Of a DNA stretch of 64,000 bases, positions 23,886 through 35,010 are shown one piece after another. Under the pieces are notes generated by a model. The model saw nothing but the letters and a program-made list of their open reading frames with translations, ran no database searches and was not told where the DNA came from. This stretch comes from Sphagnum magellanicum (Eukaryota; Streptophyta; Sphagnopsida; Sphagnales; Sphagnaceae), in the NCBI GenBank assembly GCA_021904315.1, contig CM038910.1, forward strand, positions 22,268,256 to 22,332,255, written 5' to 3'. The translations under genes and the position numbers were made by a program. Numbering within the stretch: position 1 is the stretch's first letter; each line of letters begins with the position of its first letter.

Positions 23886-25659
23886 GGGGGCAAAAAAAAT
23901 GCCCAAAATGTTGTGGCTACCCATGAAACAAAACCTTTATTACCAATCATTGACATAACTATGTCCCCAAAATTTTGCCCTTGCCACTAGCCTAGGTCAT
24001 AAATAATGATGAACAATTTTGAAAAGAGAAATTTCATGAAATTAATGGGAAGGCTCAACATGCACTCATGAATGGTCTTTTTTTTTCTTTTTGAAGGGGT
24101 GAAGGGAGAGAGATTTTTTTTTTTTTTTTATGGGGGAAGAAGGGGGGGGGAGAAAGGTCTTTTTTTTTTTCCTTTAGTCCCAATGGATTCCCACCATGTT
24201 CCAATCAAGTTCCCAAAATGTTCCCAAATGCATTATTCAAGATGTTCCCAATAACATCAGGGTTTTATCCCATATGGTTTGCTCAAATTTGAACTCCCAC
24301 ATATATAAACTAAAAGGTGAAATCTAAAGGAACACAATTGTTTATATTTGCAAGTGGGGGTCCAAAGAGGTGCTTCTATTGGGGGCATGCCCAATGTTCC
24401 AAAATAATTTGTTGATGGACCAACCAATATGGCTCCTTTAAAATAAAATAAAGAATTGTGAACGCACACATGATCTAATTAATATGAATCACACATAGAT
24501 GAATATAAGAACAATAATAGTCCCTTGTCCATTCAATCAATGAAGTGATCCAGCCACAGGGCATAGGGAAGATCTCCCTTTCCCCCAATGCAAAAAAAAA
24601 AAGTATGGAAAATTGATGGTGAATTATGATGCCATGTTTTTCCTAGCTATAAGGATCACAAGTGTAATGTGTATTATTTTGGTGATGAATACCTAGCAAC
24701 TATTACTAAATACCACATTTTATTTTACATCAAATGAAAACTCAATGAAACTCTTTGACTTTCCTTTTATAAATAATGAAGTCCATTTGATTTTCCTTTT
24801 ATAAACAATGAAGTTTATTTGATTTTCCTTTTATAAACAAGACCCTAATTGGTTACCCTATTAACATACAAAGGGAGTGCATATTACCCCCATTAAAATA
24901 AGGGCATCCCCGAAATATTTGGATTCTAATGTTAGGGTGAATGAACACCCTTGTTGGTACTTGGTACTTTCACCTTTTGGGGCAAGTTCTCGCATTAAAT
25001 CAAAACCTTTTCTTTAAAAAACAATAATAGTGGGGCAAATCAGTAATACCTCTTTGCTACAACAACAAAACCACCTACAACCACATTTATGTTTTTCCAC
25101 TATTGATCATATTTTGCTTCAAGTTGTTTTCTTCTCCCCCCCCCTCCTTTCATCTTGTTTTTTTTTCCTATTTTGCTTTATCCCTTTTCCTTTTATTAAT
25201 AAGCCTCATTCTTTCTCTTCTTATCTTATCCTCCTCTTGCGGTTCTTGATCTTCTAGAACTATTTGGTTACTAGTTTTCAAGGTTCATTCGAGTTATAAT
25301 CAATTAAGGAGAAAATGATAGGGTGTTTTGGGCTTGTTTGTTTTTGTTTTATTTTAGCTTTAATGTTTTTTTTTTGGATGCGAATGTGATAAAGGGATTC
25401 CACAATTCCACTTGTGTGTGCCATAATAATTTGAATAGGAGAGAGTTTTAAATTTTTGTTGGGTCATCAAATTTGGTTAAGTTGGTTTTCAACATCTTTT
25501 GTTAGTTTTGTTGTGTGGGGCCAAGAGTTGATAGGATGGGGTTGTAACTAATATTACAACAATATTAGTAAGGATAATTCTTTGGGCACAAGAGAGAGGA
25601 AGAAAAATTCAACTAAGTCTAAGAGAAAAACAAGAAGTGAAAGCTTGAAAAAGAAAGTC
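22031..25659. other. Long gene-free stretch
   Basis: No gene is recognisable. It holds a long G tract (23852-23882), T and G runs at 24110-24170 with CCCAAAATGTTCCCAAATG-type motifs after them, and a C/T-rich patch at 25135-25240. A GTTCCCAA-rich segment at 24190-24250 resembles, in reverse complement, sequence near 34110-34165. Confidence 0.4.
23852..23882 (+). repeat. Poly-G tract of 31 bases
   Basis: Uninterrupted run of 31 G followed by CA and six more G. Long G homopolymers are rare in plant DNA. The exact length may be affected by sequencing error. Confidence 0.85.
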
Positions 25660-26279
25660 ATTCACTACTACAAAAATGGGGTGCAGTTCATTAACCTAAA
25701 TCATTATGGGACCTTAAAAGTGAAATAAGTTCATTGCATTTTATTGATTTCACCCTGGTCAAAGTTATTTCACTATAATATCATTATGTAAACATCATGT
25801 TTCATTACTTGTTAACATAATTCACTATTATAATTTAGTGTAGTAAATAAGTTTATTTCTATGTTTTTAAAATATTTTACATATGCTACTTTATGATATA
25901 TCCTATATTATTTTAAGCTACTTTAGTTATTCTAACTTATATTTTATGTTATTATAAATTATTGCACTTTAAACTATTATACATTATTTTACCTTAAGGT
26001 ATCTTAACTAGTTTATTACAAGCTTTTAAATTATTATAAATCAAATTATTCAACTAACATTAGGTTATACTTTAGGTGATTTTATTTTAAATATGATCAT
26101 TTAAATTAATTTAAAATAAAATATAATTACCTAAGGTAAAATAATTTAGAATAGAAAATAATAACCTATGAAAAATATTTTAAAGTACCCTATAATATAA
26201 TAATTATCAATAATTTACAATATTATAACATAGAATATCCAATACTTGTAATATAACATGTAATAACCAACAATAATTT

Positions 26280-26830
26280 ATAATACAATAACCACCAATA
26301 GCCACTAATATAATAACCTTTAATAACCACCAATAGCCACTAATAAAATAGCCACAATAACCACTATTATAATAGTCATTAATAAACATTAATATCCACC
26401 AATAGAATATCCATCAATAACCATTAATAGAATAGCCATGAATAACCATTAATAGCCAGTAATAAAATAGCCACCAATAGTCATTAATAGAATAACAACA
26501 ATTAATAGAATAACAACCAATAGTCATTAATAGAATAACAACCAATAACTATTAATAGAATAACAACCAATAGTCATTAATAGAATAACAACCAATAACC
26601 ATTAATAGAATAACAACCAATAATCATTAATAGAATAACCACTAATAGTTATTAATAGAATAATAACCAATAACCACTAATAGAATAACCACCAATAGCC
26701 ATTAATAGAATAACCACCAATAGCCATTAATAAAATAACCACTAATAGCCATTAATAGAATAGCCACTAATAGCCACCAATAGAATAGGTACCAATAACC
26801 ATTAATAACCACCAATAGCCATATATTAAA
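26280..26830. repeat. Minisatellite in CACTA element B
   Basis: Units of 22-24 bp of the form CCATTAATAGAATAACCACCAATAG recur more than twenty times with small variations. The same array in reverse complement, shorter, lies in element A. Confidence 0.85.
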
Positions 26831-27597
26831 ATTGCTTAGGATTGCCAAAAATAATCTAAGGTGAAATAATCTATAATAAACAAAAATAACTCAAGGTGAA
26901 ATAGTCTATAATAACCTAGAATTGCCAATAATAACATAAGGTGAAATAACCTTCAATAGCCAAAAGTAAACAATAATAGCTTCACATAATCAAAAATAGC
27001 CTAAGATGAAATAATTTAAAATAACCAAAAGTAACTTATAATTGTTCCAAGTAGCCTAAAATGAAATAATTTAAAATAGCCAAAAATAACATAAAATAGG
27101 TGAAAATACCTTAAGGTGAAATAAGCTAAAATAACCAAAAATAACTTAAAATAATAAAAAATAGCCTAAGGTGAAATAACCAAAAATAACAAAAAATAAT
27201 TAAAAATAACTACAAATAGTCGTAAATAATGTAGGGTGAAATAATTTAAATAAATGAAAAATAAACATATAATAATTGAAAGTAGTTTAGCATAGGTAAT
27301 ATTATTATATTAGCAAAAAAATTATCCATTTATGAAAAAAAATTCGAAAAAATGGTCATTGAAATATTCTTCAATAATGATATTTAATTTAATTTTTTGT
27401 TCAAATGATTTTACATTTTCAAAAGGAAATAAATGTAATTATGTACATTATTGAAAATTTTAAAAAAGTCTTGAATCATTTCATTTGAACAAAGTCGCAA
27501 CAAAATATGAATTTTCAAAGTTTATGTTTTTGTAATGTTTAAAATGAAGTATTTGGTAAATAAAATGTAATGTAATATATTATCACAACAAGTGGGG

Positions 27598-27655
27598 TGG
27601 CTTGATGGTAGGGGTGTTTACCTCCATTTTAAAGGTCAAGGGATCAAACCTCATA
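27598..27655 (+). other. tRNA-like segment inside CACTA element B
   Basis: TGGCTTGATGGTAGG (A-box-like) is followed about 28 bp later by GGGATCAAACC (B-box-like), the spacing of a tRNA or tRNA-derived SINE head. Downstream is a hairpin with arms GGTCAAC and GTTGACC. It is conserved in element A. No complete cloverleaf could be drawn, so this is not called a tRNA gene. Confidence 0.35.
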
Positions 27656-28095
27656 AGTGGTGTTGTGTGTGGTCAACAATGGTAAGTTGACCAAATTTTC
27701 TCTTATCTAGTTTTATAGAACAAGTATTTAGGTTGATTACGTGGCCTACCTACATAGGCTAGGTTTTAAACCTGGCCTAGGTAATGACACGTGTCAATAA
27801 AATCATAAGTTGAAAATCATGAAATTAATAATAATATTATATATTAAATAATTTAATTTTAATTGCTTTTCATGTTGGTTAGTTAATTAACTAACAAGTG
27901 AATGGTTTGGTAAATTTGTATTTCACTTGAGAGTAACTTTGTTTCACTAGGTACTAGTGAAAGAATTCATTGACTGTAGTAATTGGTCCTCGTTCACTAG
28001 GGGGTTGATTAATTTCATCAAAGTAAAAATATTCAAATTCATTCAAAATCTAGTGAAACCTATAATGAACTAAGATGCATTTTGGTCTAGTGATT

Positions 28096-28600
28096 ATTGT
28101 TTATTAACGTTTCATTTTGGAGGGTCATCAACATGTGCTTCACAATGTGGGTGTCTTCTTCAAAAACTATGGGTATTCATGCTTTGATTATGATATTTGT
28201 GTTTTTGTCATTTTTAGCTTTGATGTATCTTGATTTAATGAAAAAGTTCACAAACTACATGGCCACTACATTAATGACTCTAAAATGGGTTGTCATTAAT
28301 CATCTTTTACATTTTCCCCTTGTCATTTACTCATGAGTTTATAGTTTGAACACCCCCATGCAAAGTGAGATTAAGCTCCTTAGGAAACCAAGGTTTTCAA
28401 CATGATCTAGGTATAAGATTATGTTTATTACTTTCTTCCAAATTCTTTCATATGACTTAATCTCCATTTTCATTGTTTTGTGTTTTTAAATTCACTATTA
28501 CCCAATTTGTTTACAACAAAATATTACATTGTTGTTCATGATTTGCATCGATTGTTGTTGCAACATGCATAAATTACATAAAGGTTCAAGAGAGGAAGAT
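28096..28600. other. Stretch between CACTA element B and the S1 fragment
   Basis: A 79-codon frame at 28097-28336 is hydrophobic and unlike any family I know. It is probably chance. Confidence 0.3.
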
Positions 28601-28607
28601 CCAATCT

Positions 28608-28997
28608 ATGTCTAGTGGCCGTGGATACATAATTGAGTTTACTTTTGAAAGAATAATGCAATGTGTGAAATCATATGGAACATTCATTGATATAAGCGAG
28701 GATGTTGGGCTATTGTATATTAGTGAAATTAATCATGTTCATGTGACTTCTATGAAGGTGTTGTTTGCTCTTGGGGAAGAAAACAAGATGAATTTTTTAT
28801 GAATATATGTGTCAATTGTTGTTATAATGATTAGTTTTACACATGAAATTAAAAAAGTTGCAAATAAATTGATTATGACTTATACAAATGTGTATGTGAT
28901 GATTTTAAGTCAAGACAAAACTAAAGGCCACCTTAAGTTATCAACCAAACAATTTAAAACCAAACTTAGTGACATGTTGCATTTTCAAGCCTATTAA
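28608..28997 (+). pseudogene. Plastid ribosomal protein S1-like fragment (S1 RNA-binding domain)
   Basis: The first block (28608-28787) reads VKSYGTFIDISEDVGLLYIS then EINHVHVTSMKVLFALGEENK. This is the core of an S1 OB-fold domain, normally YGAF-DIG---GLLH-S-I---RV. The second block (28890-28994) reads VYVMILSQDKTKGHLKLSTK followed by QFKTKLSDM, matching the end of an S1 domain plus the tail seen in plastid ribosomal protein S1. Both blocks are in the same frame, but 102 bp of unrelated sequence with a TGA at 28800-28802 separate them. Normal S1 has several domains and only one is here, with no start or transit peptide. It is a gene fragment, possibly captured or retroposed. Confidence 0.7.
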
Positions 28998-28999
28998 AA

Positions 29000-30670
29000 G
29001 TTTTTTTTTATGTGATCGAATTATTGTCAAAACTTATACTCCATTTGTTTATAAATTATTTGTAGATTTGTTTTTTTGGTAGGCAAAAGAAAATGCTAGA
29101 ATGTTGAGAAGTTTTGTCATTCAACATAAACAAGTAATAATACATTTTTAAAATAAAGATGATTATGAAAAATAAATACATTTTTTTTCTTTTATGTTTT
29201 CCATAATGCTTGGGTTTGTAGTCACACTTAGTGTTAACTTGTTTGAATTTTGAACAAACATTCAAATTTGTCTATTAATTATGTATTTCTTAAAGTATGT
29301 AATGTTTGGGTATTTAATTCATAGGTTACAAGTGAGAAAAACTATTTGTAGTAAATAAGGTTTAGAGTCAAGCTTAGGTTTAATTTATTGCATATTGTGG
29401 CAAGGAACAATGGAAGGGAATTGAATTTAAAACAAAGATAGTACAATGAATAAATGACAAATGCATATTTGCTTATTTGTGAAAAAATATAACATAATTA
29501 CCCCCCTTCCACCCCCCCCCCAAATATTAATCTTGCCCATGTAGTTATAGGTTAAGATCTCATTATGTATGTAAATTTCAAATTATGGTTTAAGTATAAG
29601 CTATGTCACACCTTAAACATGAAATTGTTTTTTCTAATTCGTATTAGCAGATGTTTGTGTGTTTTTCTTTGCATCATGTTTATGCCTTATCAGCAAGATG
29701 AAAAAAATCACACCAAATGAAAAAACATTATAACTATTAGCCGAATCACAAAAGGTTTGTTATTTTACTCAAATATTGTAATATGTGAATATAATAGTTT
29801 TATCATTAAATTGAAAATGTGGCACGAGAAAATGACATTTGTAAAATTTCATATATGTCAATTACTTGGATCTATGTATTTACACATAATTGTTTTTTGT
29901 GAAACATTAATAGAAAAGACTCAAGATAATTATGAATGACGAAAGTGTTATAAACATGGTTCAAAATGTGTAAACAATTATTGTTGCACATATCACAATA
30001 AATGTGTTTCATCAAACAAAAAATGCATTGAACACCACAAGAATAACAAGCCTCATTAAAAAATTATGAAGTTATACGAAATTACATGTCTATTCAAACA
30101 TTTTTGCATAGGTAATTAATTAGTCATACTTATGAAATTCATGTTTGATTATTTTTACAATCCAATTTGTCATATTGACTCATTTCCAAAACAAAGTGGA
30201 GGGATAACAATCATTAAATCCAATGTGTAAAACTTATGAAGCTTCAATTCCAACCTATTTTGAAAGTATTATGATGCATGTGACTAGCTTAAAATATGTT
30301 CAAACTTCTTGTGGTTGTTCTATTTTCATGTTTTTGCTATGATATTTGTTAGAGCCCCAATTAGTTTAAGGTCCTTGCACACTTGCTTAATTGATTAAGT
30401 TGGTTCCTACGTTGAAATCACTTGTGGTTGTTTAACAACTATGATTGTTCACTACATCAGTCAAAACTTTCGCCCATATTGGATCTTGGGTTACTTTGCC
30501 ACACATATATTGACATATATAGCCCTTTTTCAAGTAATGAGTGTGTATCAAGTTGGTTAACCTAACCTTGACCATCCTAATTAAAGGACAACACCAAGAA
30601 GAAAAGATCCTTTAACCTCTCCATTGACCAGCTACTTGCAAACATGATGGATTATTGGCCCAAGATGTTG
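29000..30670. other. Gene-free AT-rich stretch
   Basis: Contains a short C run near 29504-29521 and only chance reading frames. No recognised repeat ends. Confidence 0.35.
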
Positions 30671-30764
30671 CATTGGCCTATTGCACATATTTTCCTATGG
30701 AAGTTAGACATACATGTAAGAATATGGGTATTATTCCTAATCGAAAACGAGCCTTGCATGACAG

Positions 30765-30968
30765 ACTAGTGATAAAATTGATAGAAACTAAGATAGAGGA
30801 AACACCCAATAAATGAAAACTAAAAATGGCTAAATCAATAGATCTTCCGAAATGATTGGTTATACCACTTAAGGGTAGATAAACCATCCATCTAGTACCA
30901 ACACCCGCTTCTACCAAAACAGAACTTAAAAGAAGTAACAATGATGGTGGTAACAATGGGTAGGGTAT
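30765..30968 (-). pseudogene. cox1: Nuclear copy of mitochondrial cox1 fragment (NUMT)
   Basis: The minus-strand translation [20 protein letters not shown] continues [36 protein letters not shown] and VSINFIT. This matches cytochrome c oxidase subunit 1 around its residues 115-185, where the normal text is [20 protein letters not shown]. Several conserved positions are changed, for example GTGW to GTRW and YPPLSG to YLPLSG. Similarity stops abruptly on both sides; the flanks could be cox1 intron or unrelated DNA. About 68 codons without a stop suggest a fairly recent or lightly decayed insertion. It is not functional. Confidence 0.85.
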
Positions 30969-31089
30969 TTTTTCCCTCCCTTGAAGTTGTACATGATAGT
31001 CTCCCATCATCTAGCTTTCTTCTCCCCCTTACTTTATTAATTTTACCATTGAGTTTTATCATGACAAGATCTACATGTTCGTAGAGCAA

Positions 31090-31878
31090 TTTAACTTAGT
31101 GAAGTGCTTAATGATGAAGTTTACATAGTGGGATTTTTTTTCAATTAATCATCACATGAATAGCTAATTCCTTTCGTCAATTTACCCCTTCACTAGATAT
31201 TATAGTAACCCTTCCTTATTTCCATGCCCTATTTGATTTGCGCACATAGTGCATCTTCATGCATCTTCATTAGATTCAACAACTATAGTCATTATTCCAA
31301 AATACATGTAAGCAATATTTTTTTGTTTTTCCATGTAAAACATATGCATATATTAAATTCTTATAATGGTGATTGGCATATGGAAATGTTGTACTTGCAA
31401 AGGTCCAAAATGTGGCGAATTTTTTTTTTTTTTGAAAAATTATCTTCCACTAGGGTTTGTGTATTTAAATGTTTTTAAAGAGAAGAAGCCCAAAGATCAG
31501 TACTGCAACCCATACAATCTTCAATTACATGCATTACAATTTCAAAATTTGTAAACTTTAATAGTATTGGTAGAGAAAAAAAATATATTTTCTATTGTTG
31601 GAATGTTATTATATGATGTCATTCCATGCATTGACTTCAAGGATTTGTGCAAGGAAGTAACTTGTTTGGATTTGAATGCAAATGAATGCAAGTGAGGCCT
31701 TAATATGGTCAATTTTAAGATGAACATGCTTGGGTGGAAAAAGAATGTGTAATTATTATTTTTTGCATATAGTAGGTATCTATAATCATATTCTTGAATT
31801 GATTTATGTTCAATCAAACTTTAATGCATATAAGCTTACGTAATGTGATTTTTGCATATATGTGCATCAATGTTCATA
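31090..31878. other. Stretch upstream of the oxygenase-like relic
   Basis: No clear gene. It may hold upstream exons of the relic that follows; a possible acceptor AG lies at 31878-31879. Confidence 0.3.
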
Positions 31879-32413
31879 GGTGGAGGAAAAATCATCAAAT
31901 TTGCAAAAACAATCCACACTTACTTGCGAAAAAATTTCCCAAGGGTAATGGAAACTTTGAAGGGTAAAGGTAAAAGGTTGAAAATTGATGATGGAAAAGG
32001 TTGTTTTGTGGACTAATCATTGTTCACATCATTTGCATTTACCAAAAATTATGAAATTAAAATTCATGCAGATGATAATGATGTTGATATATGTTTCATA
32101 CCATGGATACAAAAAGGTATGTTGGTTAGTTTGAATTAAATTGAATTCTATCATCTTTTCTACATTCAATTATAATCATTAATGTTGGAATTGATTACAA
32201 AATGCAAAAAATGCAATAGGAGCAAATGGGCAAGCAATGTTTTGTTTGTTGAAATTTGAGGTAAAACGTAAAACAAAAAATGGGGCAATCTTCATGTTTA
32301 ATGCAAATAAAGTTATTTTTTGTACAATGAAAAACCAAAGAGGGAATCAATGTAGTATGGCATTTTTCCAAAAAACTTATGTATCAATCCATTTGAGAAG
32401 TTTAAAGGGATGA
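31879..32413 (+). pseudogene. Decayed two-exon gene resembling 2-oxoglutarate/Fe(II) dioxygenases (Tet/JBP-like?)
   Basis: Exon 1 (to 32116) reads GGKIIKFAKTIHTYLRKNFP, RVMETLKGKGKRLKIDDGKG, CFVD, a stop TAA in place of CAA, SLFTSFAFTKNYEIKIHADD and NDVDICFIPWIQK. The intron 32117-32219 has GTATGT...ATAG ends and phase 1. Exon 2 (32220-32413) joins in frame: GANGQAMFCLLKFEVKRKTK, NGAIFMFNANKVIFCT, then NQCSMAFFQKT and a stop. NY....HAD with an acidic patch, followed about 45 residues later by G-IF-FNA--V--CT, is the layout of the double-stranded beta-helix core. There HxD and a later His bind iron. The later His appears to be Phe here (VIFCT where VIHCT is expected). The Tet/JBP assignment is tentative; another 2OG-Fe(II) family is possible. 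Confidence 0.45.
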
Positions 32414-32929
32414 TGGTGATGATTGGATCAAATTGATATTCTTATCACTATTTCATTTGGAATGTTGTTCCTGTTTTTTTAAAAATCATCACTATGATTA
32501 AACATGTATGTTGTCCACATGAGCATTAAAATTATTTCTTTAGGTAGGTACCTTTTAAACATAAATAATAATCAAGCACCTGAAGTGCATGAAATAATAT
32601 TTTGGTCTAAAAAGTACTTGATTATTGTATGATTCAAATTGATAAAATAGGAATAATTATTAAGTACTTGAATTATTTGACATATTTTTCATGATACAAT
32701 TATGCATAAAAATTCTGAAAATGTCATAATTTTGTAATTGTTTCAACAAGAATAATAATTGAGGTAAAAATGTTAATATGTTTTGATGTGTCTAGAATGG
32801 TTCATTGTGTCATTTGTTGACTTGCCACAACCCATTTCATTTACATGATTTAGATATGGTGGCCATTTAATTTGATAATCTAGCTACTAATGTGTGATTA
32901 TGCAACATTGGTATTTGTGGGAATTTTTT
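32414..32929. other. AT-rich stretch, nothing recognised
   Basis: No gene or repeat order seen between the oxygenase-like relic and the MITE. Confidence 0.3.
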
Positions 32930-32936
32930 CATTGCA

Positions 32937-33085
32937 CCAAAAAAGGCATTCTATGACTAGTCCTATATGACTACAAGTGGCATAAACAATTAAAAATGAC
33001 ATAAATGACATGTCCAATTTGATTACAAATGGCATAAACAACTAGTTTAATTTTTAAAAAACTAGTCATAGAATGCCATTTTTGG
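32937..33085. mobile_element. MITE, 149 bp, with 25-bp terminal inverted repeats
   Basis: The ends CCAAAAAAGGCATTCTATGA plus CTAGT (left) and CCAAAAATGGCATTCTATGA plus CTAGT (right, read inward) differ at one position in 25. Flanking CATTGCA (32930-32936) and CATAGCA (33086-33092) are a likely 7-bp target duplication with one change. The interior repeats an ACAAATGGCATAAACAACTA-like block twice. It is non-coding. Confidence 0.75.
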
Positions 33086-33099
33086 CATAGCATTTTGAA

Positions 33100-34860
33100 A
33101 TGTGTCACCCAAAATGTACATTCTAAAACCATAGTTGCATAACAATCCTTTTTGCATTGATGAAAGATTAGTTGGCTAGAAAATTAGAAGCAATAATCAC
33201 TCAAAGGTGAGGTTTGGTTTGTTAGATTGATAAAATGTGATTATGGAGTTTATTGAATCATGTAACATACTTTAACGAAATATTCATTAATAGAATAATC
33301 ATAATTTGAAATAATATTTAATAGTTATGTTTTAAAATAAGCAAATTACTCATTACAAATGAACTTACAAGAAATTCACTAATGGAGGTGAAATTATGGC
33401 ATATGAAATACTTGTAAATCATATTAGAAGAAATGATTACTCACCATGAACATTGGAGGCATCATTTAATTTTTTTGCATCTTGCACTTGCACCTTTGAA
33501 TGTTGGCCTTACATCCAAATTAATGAGCAATATAACGATCACAATAAACACATAAAAAAACTCAATGTCAACTAGGTACCCACCATGGTGGGGTAAAAAC
33601 CATTTTGTTTAATAATAACCAAATTTGAATGGTGATTTGATTTTGGAATTAGAATTAAGAACTAAAACTTGATTTTATTTTTGTAGAGAACAACCTAACC
33701 TAGAAGCAAACCGTTGTGAGTTTTTTTTTTTAAACCAACAAATTGGGTATCCAATTGTCATCTTCAGGATGAACATTATTCATTTCGCACATCAATTATT
33801 AGAAACCTAGTTTTTGTATGTGTACATTAAGTGATTCATATTGTATTGTTTCATGTACCTATTCATGTTCATATTAATTAGATGGGGGTGCCTCTCAAGC
33901 TAACTTTTTTCCTTGCAACGAGCAATTTTGGTTGGCCCACCTCAGAACTTTTGAAGCTCCCAACGTAAAAGTTTTTATTTGAAAAGGTAATGCCTTCCTT
34001 TGGCCACCTACATAGGTGAGAAAGGGAGAATTTCAAACATAGTGTAGTCGATAAAAATGTCATGCTATGGGGGATAGCTTTAAGGAACACATTGAAAACT
34101 TAAAGTTCACATCATGAAGGAACATTTGGAACTTGGGGAACATAATTGGGAACATGTGGGAACATAAAACTAAAAGAAAATTATCACCACATCACACCAC
34201 ACCAACCCCACTTCCCAAAAGAAAAGAAAAACCTCTTAGGTGCATGCTAACAAGAAATTATTTTTTCAATTGTGTTCATCATCTATTTTGGCCTCGGCCA
34301 ATGGTAGATAAATGAATCATGTGGACATAAATATCTGTAAAGTGTTTTCAATCCCTTTTTAAGTTCAGGACCTATTTGTGAGGCTGGACTTTAATCATTT
34401 ATGTGACAAAGTTTATGCAAAAACACATTCATCAACTTGGCTTTACATATCAAAACCTCTTATGAGATGTGAGATTTGTAGGCCACATACCTCCCCTTTG
34501 TGCTTCCAACAATTCACCAAGGTTTTCAAAATAATTGTAATAGGATACACCTTTAATAGCTTTTGAGGCTTGAGGTGTTGAACAATTTGTGGTTATTTTT
34601 AATTTACTTTTAATAATTTGTTTATTAATGTATTCTTGAACTTTTTGATAGATTGTGTGTAACATGTCTTACTTGAATCAAAAGATGAAGGAAAGTGTTT
34701 TTGGACAATGATATGAAAAAGATGTAGGTTTTGTTTTCAATCAACAAGTATAAGATGAAAAATTTGTAATGTTTATAAGTATCCAAAGTAGCTTATTTTT
34801 TGGGAATTTTTTCACCAATTGGTGACATTGTGCATTTAAATGACATTCATGTATAAAATG
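33100..34860. other. Gene-free stretch
   Basis: Only short frames without family resemblance. GGAACAT/GGGAACA-rich sequence near 34110-34165 echoes, inverted, 24190-24250. Confidence 0.3.
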
Positions 34861-34869
34861 ATCACAAAC

Positions 34870-35010
34870 TTATTAAATCGGGTACCCACCAACTAGAGTT
34901 CATTCCATCCATCACGTTGTTTAAAGTCCTAAATTAATTAATATGTGTTACAAACTTGTTGGGAAATTCTATTTTTTTGTTAAAGTGCAAATTTTAAAAT
35001 AAGGCCTTGA
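34870..35010. repeat. Dispersed repeat, copy 2 (relative at 20400-20545)
   Basis: See the first copy; the shared blocks CCATCCATCACGTTG and CCTAAATTAATTAATATGTG lie in the same order and orientation. Here they are followed by AAATAAGGCC. Confidence 0.45.

Larger units (their letters stand above)
25663..28092. mobile_element. CACTA-type element B, non-autonomous
   Basis: 2430 bp starting CACTACTACAAAAATGGGG and ending TTTTGGTCTAGTG. A perfect 3-bp duplication ATT flanks it (25660-25662 and 28093-28095). It is the better-preserved relative of element A, in the opposite orientation. The interior has two minisatellites: ATTAATAGAATAACCACCAATAG-like units at 26280-26830, and units like CAAAAATAACCTAAGGTGAAATAA at 26840-27240. 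Near 27600 it has a tRNA-like segment, and at 27725-27785 CCTACCTACATAGGCTAGG and CCTAGG palindromes. No transposase frame is present, so it would depend on an autonomous relative. Confidence 0.9.

Noticed and set aside
26280-27240. Regular short repeats reminiscent of a CRISPR array
   Set aside because: Units are adjacent variants of one another without distinct spacers, and lie inside a CACTA element of a plant genome.
30892-31089. Minus-strand frame next to the cox1 fragment ([17 protein letters not shown])
   Set aside because: Considered as an upstream cox1 exon or intron-encoded protein, but it matches neither the expected cox1 text nor a maturase motif that I can name.
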